Positions 61,702 through 64,000 of a DNA stretch of 64,000 nt are shown here, one piece after another; position 1 is the stretch's first letter; every line of letters starts with the position of its first letter. The notes beneath the pieces are model-generated. The model was not told the DNA's origin and searched no databases. It worked only from the letters and a program-made list of their open reading frames with translations. Made by a program: the position numbers and the translations under genes. Location: assembly GCA_021531385.1 (NCBI GenBank), contig JAFBIR010000014.1, positions 1 through 64,000 on the forward strand, in the 5' to 3' direction. Source of the stretch: Parabacteroides distasonis (GTDB lineage Bacteria; Bacteroidota; Bacteroidia; Bacteroidales; Tannerellaceae).

Positions 61702-62697
61702 ATGAGTCAGACAATAGACATTCGCGAGTTGAATGAGCGAATTGAGAGTAAGAGTTCCTTTGTGAACATGATTACGATGGGAATGGACAAGGTTATCGTC
61801 GGTCAGAAGCATTTGGTAGAATCCTTATTGATCGGTTTGCTGTCGGATGGACATATCTTATTGGAAGGTGTCCCCGGTTTGGCAAAGACATTAGCCATCA
61901 AAACATTGTCTTCTTTGATTGACGCAAAATATAGCCGTATCCAGTTTACGCCAGACTTGTTGCCGGCCGATGTGATCGGTACGATGATCTATAGCCAAAA
62001 GAGTGAGGAGTTTCAAGTAAAGCAGGGGCCTATCTTTGCGAACTTCGTGTTGGCAGATGAGATTAACCGTGCGCCGGCCAAGGTGCAGAGTGCTTTGCTG
62101 GAGGCGATGCAGGAGCGTCAGGTGACGATTAGTGAGAAAACCTATCAATTGCCGAAACCTTTCTTGGTCATGGCCACCCAGAACCCGATCGAGCAGGAGG
62201 GTACCTATCCGCTTCCTGAGGCACAGGTCGATCGTTTCATGTTGAAGGTAATTATCAACTACCCGAAGAAAGAAGAGGAGAAACTGATCATCCGTCAGAA
62301 CATCTCTGGTGAGCGTCCCGAGATCAAGCCGATTTTGACGAAGGAGGAGATCTTGGATGCCCGCAACGTAGTGCGTGAGGTTTATTTGGATGAGAAGATC
62401 GAGCGTTATATCGTGGATATTGTCTTTGCGACTCGTTTCCCGGCTGAGGCAGGTTTGCCCAACTTGGCCAACATGATCTCTTTCGGTGCTTCCCCTCGTG
62501 CTTCCATCAACTTGGCGTTGGCCGCTCGTGCGTATGCCTTCATCAAACGTCGTGGTTATGTGATTCCGGAGGACATCCGTGCGGTTTGCCACGATGTGAT
62601 GCGTCACCGTATCGGCTTGAGCTATGAGGCTGAGGCCAACAACCTGACGGCAGAGGAGGTGATCAGTGAGATCTTGAACAAAGTTGAAGTTCCTTAA
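61702..62697 (+). CDS. MoxR-family AAA+ ATPase
   Basis: 331 aa. Walker A-like LLEGVPGLAKT near 52-62, Walker B FVLADEINRAPAKVQSALLE near 115-134, sensor 1 MATQNPIEQEGTYPLPEAQ near 156-174, then SFGASPRASINLALAARAYA near 265. MoxR ATPases act as chaperones that help metal-centre or VWA-domain proteins mature. It is the first gene of a MoxR-DUF58-Bat type operon linked to aerotolerance/stress in Bacteroides. Confidence 0.93.
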   Translation: MSQTIDIRELNERIESKSSFVNMITMGMDKVIVGQKHLVESLLIGLLSDGHILLEGVPGLAKTLAIKTLSSLIDAKYSRIQFTPDLLPADVIGTMIYSQKSEEFQVKQGPIFANFVLADEINRAPAKVQSALLEAMQERQVTISEKTYQLPKPFLVMATQNPIEQEGTYPLPEAQVDRFMLKVIINYPKKEEEKLIIRQNISGERPEIKPILTKEEILDARNVVREVYLDEKIERYIVDIVFATRFPAEAGLPNLANMISFGASPRASINLALAARAYAFIKRRGYVIPEDIRAVCHDVMRHRIGLSYEAEANNLTAEEVISEILNKVEVP

Positions 62698-62704
62698 TTG
62701 AGCG

Positions 62705-63574
62705 ATGGAAACCAGTGAGTTATTAAAGAAGGTTCGCCAGATCGAGATCAAGACACGTGGTCTTTCTCGCAATATCTTCGCCGGACAATACCACTCGGCT
62801 TTCAAGGGTAGGGGTATGGCTTTCAGTGAGGTGCGCGAGTATCAATATGGCGATGATATTCGTGACATTGATTGGAATGTGACCGCCCGCTATGTACGTC
62901 CGTATGTGAAGGTGTTCGAGGAGGAGCGTGAGCTGACGGTGATGCTCTTGGTGGATGTCTCTGGCAGTCGTGATTTTGGATCGGTCAATGTCATGAAGAA
63001 AGAGGTGATGACGGAGATCGCCGCTACCTTGGCCTTCTCGGCCATCCAGAACAACGATAAGATTGGCGTGATCTTTTTCTCCGACCGGATCGAGAAGTTC
63101 ATCCCGCCTCAGAAGGGAAAGAAGCATATCCTCTATATTATCCGTGAGTTGATTGATTTTAAGCCGGAGGCAAAGCGTACGGACATTGGTCAAGTGCTGA
63201 AATACCTGACCAATGCGATCAAGAAGCGTTGCACGGCCTTTCTGATTTCCGATTTCATCGACAAGGGAGGATTCAAGGATGCCTTGACCGTGGCTAACCG
63301 GAAGCACGATATGGTAGCGATACAGGTTTATGACCAGCGTGAGACGGAGTTGCCAGCGGTAGGTCTGATGAAGATCAAGGATGCGGAAACCGGGCAGGAG
63401 CGCTGGATTGATAGCGGTTCGGCTCGTGTGCGTGAGGCTTATAAGACTTGGTGGGAGAAACGTCAGACGGCCATGAGCGATACGTTCAAGAAGTGCCGTG
63501 TGGATACGGTCTCTATACGAACGGAGGATGATTATGTGAAAGCGTTGATTGCGCTTTTTGACAAACGTAGTTGA
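62705..63574 (+). CDS. DUF58 domain protein of the Bat operon
   Basis: 289 aa, no membrane segment. The DUF58 signature YQYGDDIRDIDWNVTARY is near 47-64, followed by a VWA-like fold with MIDAS-type DVSGSRDFGS near 82-91. It is the usual partner of the MoxR ATPase, 7 nt upstream. Confidence 0.93.
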   Translation: METSELLKKVRQIEIKTRGLSRNIFAGQYHSAFKGRGMAFSEVREYQYGDDIRDIDWNVTARYVRPYVKVFEEERELTVMLLVDVSGSRDFGSVNVMKKEVMTEIAATLAFSAIQNNDKIGVIFFSDRIEKFIPPQKGKKHILYIIRELIDFKPEAKRTDIGQVLKYLTNAIKKRCTAFLISDFIDKGGFKDALTVANRKHDMVAIQVYDQRETELPAVGLMKIKDAETGQERWIDSGSARVREAYKTWWEKRQTAMSDTFKKCRVDTVSIRTEDDYVKALIALFDKRS

Positions 63575-63585
63575 AAGGTAAATAG

Positions 63586-64000
63586 ATGAAATTGATAAAA
63601 AACACCCTCTTGTCGCTCATCGGTTTGGCTTTCCTTTGCTGTGGGAAGGTGGAGGCGCAACAACGCCCGTTGATAGATGTAGCGATCGACTCGGCTGCGA
63701 TCCTGATTGGTGAGCAGACGGTGTTGCATTTGACGGTTACGGCTGATCAAGACCGTCCGGTGCAGGTGGTCATTCCGAATGATACGCTGATGGCCGGTGT
63801 GGAGGTGCTGAACCTCTCGAAACCGGACTCCACGAAAATTGAGAATAACCGGATGGTGATCAAGCAAGACGTGCTGATCACCTCATTTGACTCGTCGCTT
63901 TATCTCTTGCCTCCATTGAAGGTCATAGATGGTACCGATACGGTCTATTCCAACCAAGTGGCCTTGAAAGTCTCTACCTTGCCTGTCAATGTGGAGAATC
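63586..64000 (+). CDS. BatD-like / Bat-operon membrane protein, N-terminal part (cut by window edge)
   Basis: 138 codons open to the window end from ATG 63586. A signal peptide (LLSLIGLAFLCCGKVEAQQ) precedes a beta-rich part with IDSAAILIGEQTVLHLTV, NDTLMAGVEVLNLS and KQDVLITSFDSSLYLLPP. This is the pattern of the periplasmic proteins that follow DUF58 in Bacteroidales Bat operons. The later part, with the membrane anchor, is outside. Confidence 0.75.
   Translation, partial: MKLIKNTLLSLIGLAFLCCGKVEAQQRPLIDVAIDSAAILIGEQTVLHLTVTADQDRPVQVVIPNDTLMAGVEVLNLSKPDSTKIENNRMVIKQDVLITSFDSSLYLLPPLKVIDGTDTVYSNQVALKVSTLPVNVEN

Overview
The window is a Bacteroidales chromosome segment, probably Parabacteroides or a close relative in Tannerellaceae; the genus is inferred from gene content and style, not proven. 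Evidence for the order: Bacteroidetes-type promoters (TTTG about 19-21 nt TAnnTTTG) stand before many genes, S16 has a long Ala/Lys/Glu tail, the capsule locus opens with a UpxY-type NusG paralogue, and DUF3943, DUF5686, LruC, HU and smalltalk families occur together. No rRNA and no CRISPR array were seen.

Layout. 1-9980 is mostly housekeeping: the first codons of a tyrosine recombinase, a tRNA-Lys-Lys-Ser operon with its own promoter and terminator, a metallo-beta-lactamase-fold hydrolase, asparaginase, a TRIC-type channel, a DUF3943 protein, an ABC-F ATPase, rpsP, inositol-phosphate synthase and a nucleotidyltransferase. 10000-10694 is a regulatory zone: the C-terminal remnant of a tyrosine recombinase, then three copies of an asymmetric palindromic site, one inverted relative to the other two, around a promoter that points into the capsule locus. 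This looks like a phase-variable (invertible) promoter.

10694-41851 is one capsular/exopolysaccharide locus on the + strand, interrupted in its middle. First half: UpxY, Wza-like export lipoprotein, Wzc-like co-polymerase/kinase, GT2, CDP-glycerol-type glycerophosphotransferase, two LbH acyltransferases, an EpsG/Wzy-like polymerase and two GT4-type transferases, with two truncated copies of the same GT2 gene and an IS66-like remnant between them. Second half: nucleotide-sugar dehydrogenase, GT2, initiating phosphoglycosyl transferase, DegT aminotransferase, CapD/FlaA1-type dehydratase, an outer-membrane barrel/OmpA-like protein with a large LruC-type lipoprotein, Wzx flippase and a last GT2. 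Together these make nucleotide sugars, build an undecaprenyl-linked repeat unit, flip, polymerise and export it.

The interruption, about 21.85-29.05 kb, is the most unusual part. It is a visibly G+C-richer cassette with two diverging arms: leftward a 97-aa unknown, a VirE-N/DUF3987 protein, a DUF5675-like protein and an M15 peptidase; rightward two unrecognised proteins, an HU-like protein and a 35-aa smalltalk membrane peptide. It carries clustered GGTnACC motifs and is bracketed by a short imperfect inverted repeat. A MntA/HepT toxin-antitoxin pair follows it.

41.9-64 kb returns to core functions: a CusBAC-type metal efflux operon behind a His-rich small protein, recQ with a DUF5686 protein, a LytS/LytTR-type two-component system, a UvrD/PcrA helicase, two adjacent 11-bp tandem repeats, nspC, ftsY, rimO, two HU-family proteins (one joining an HU domain, a membrane segment and a LysM domain), and the start of a MoxR/DUF58/Bat operon that runs off the end.
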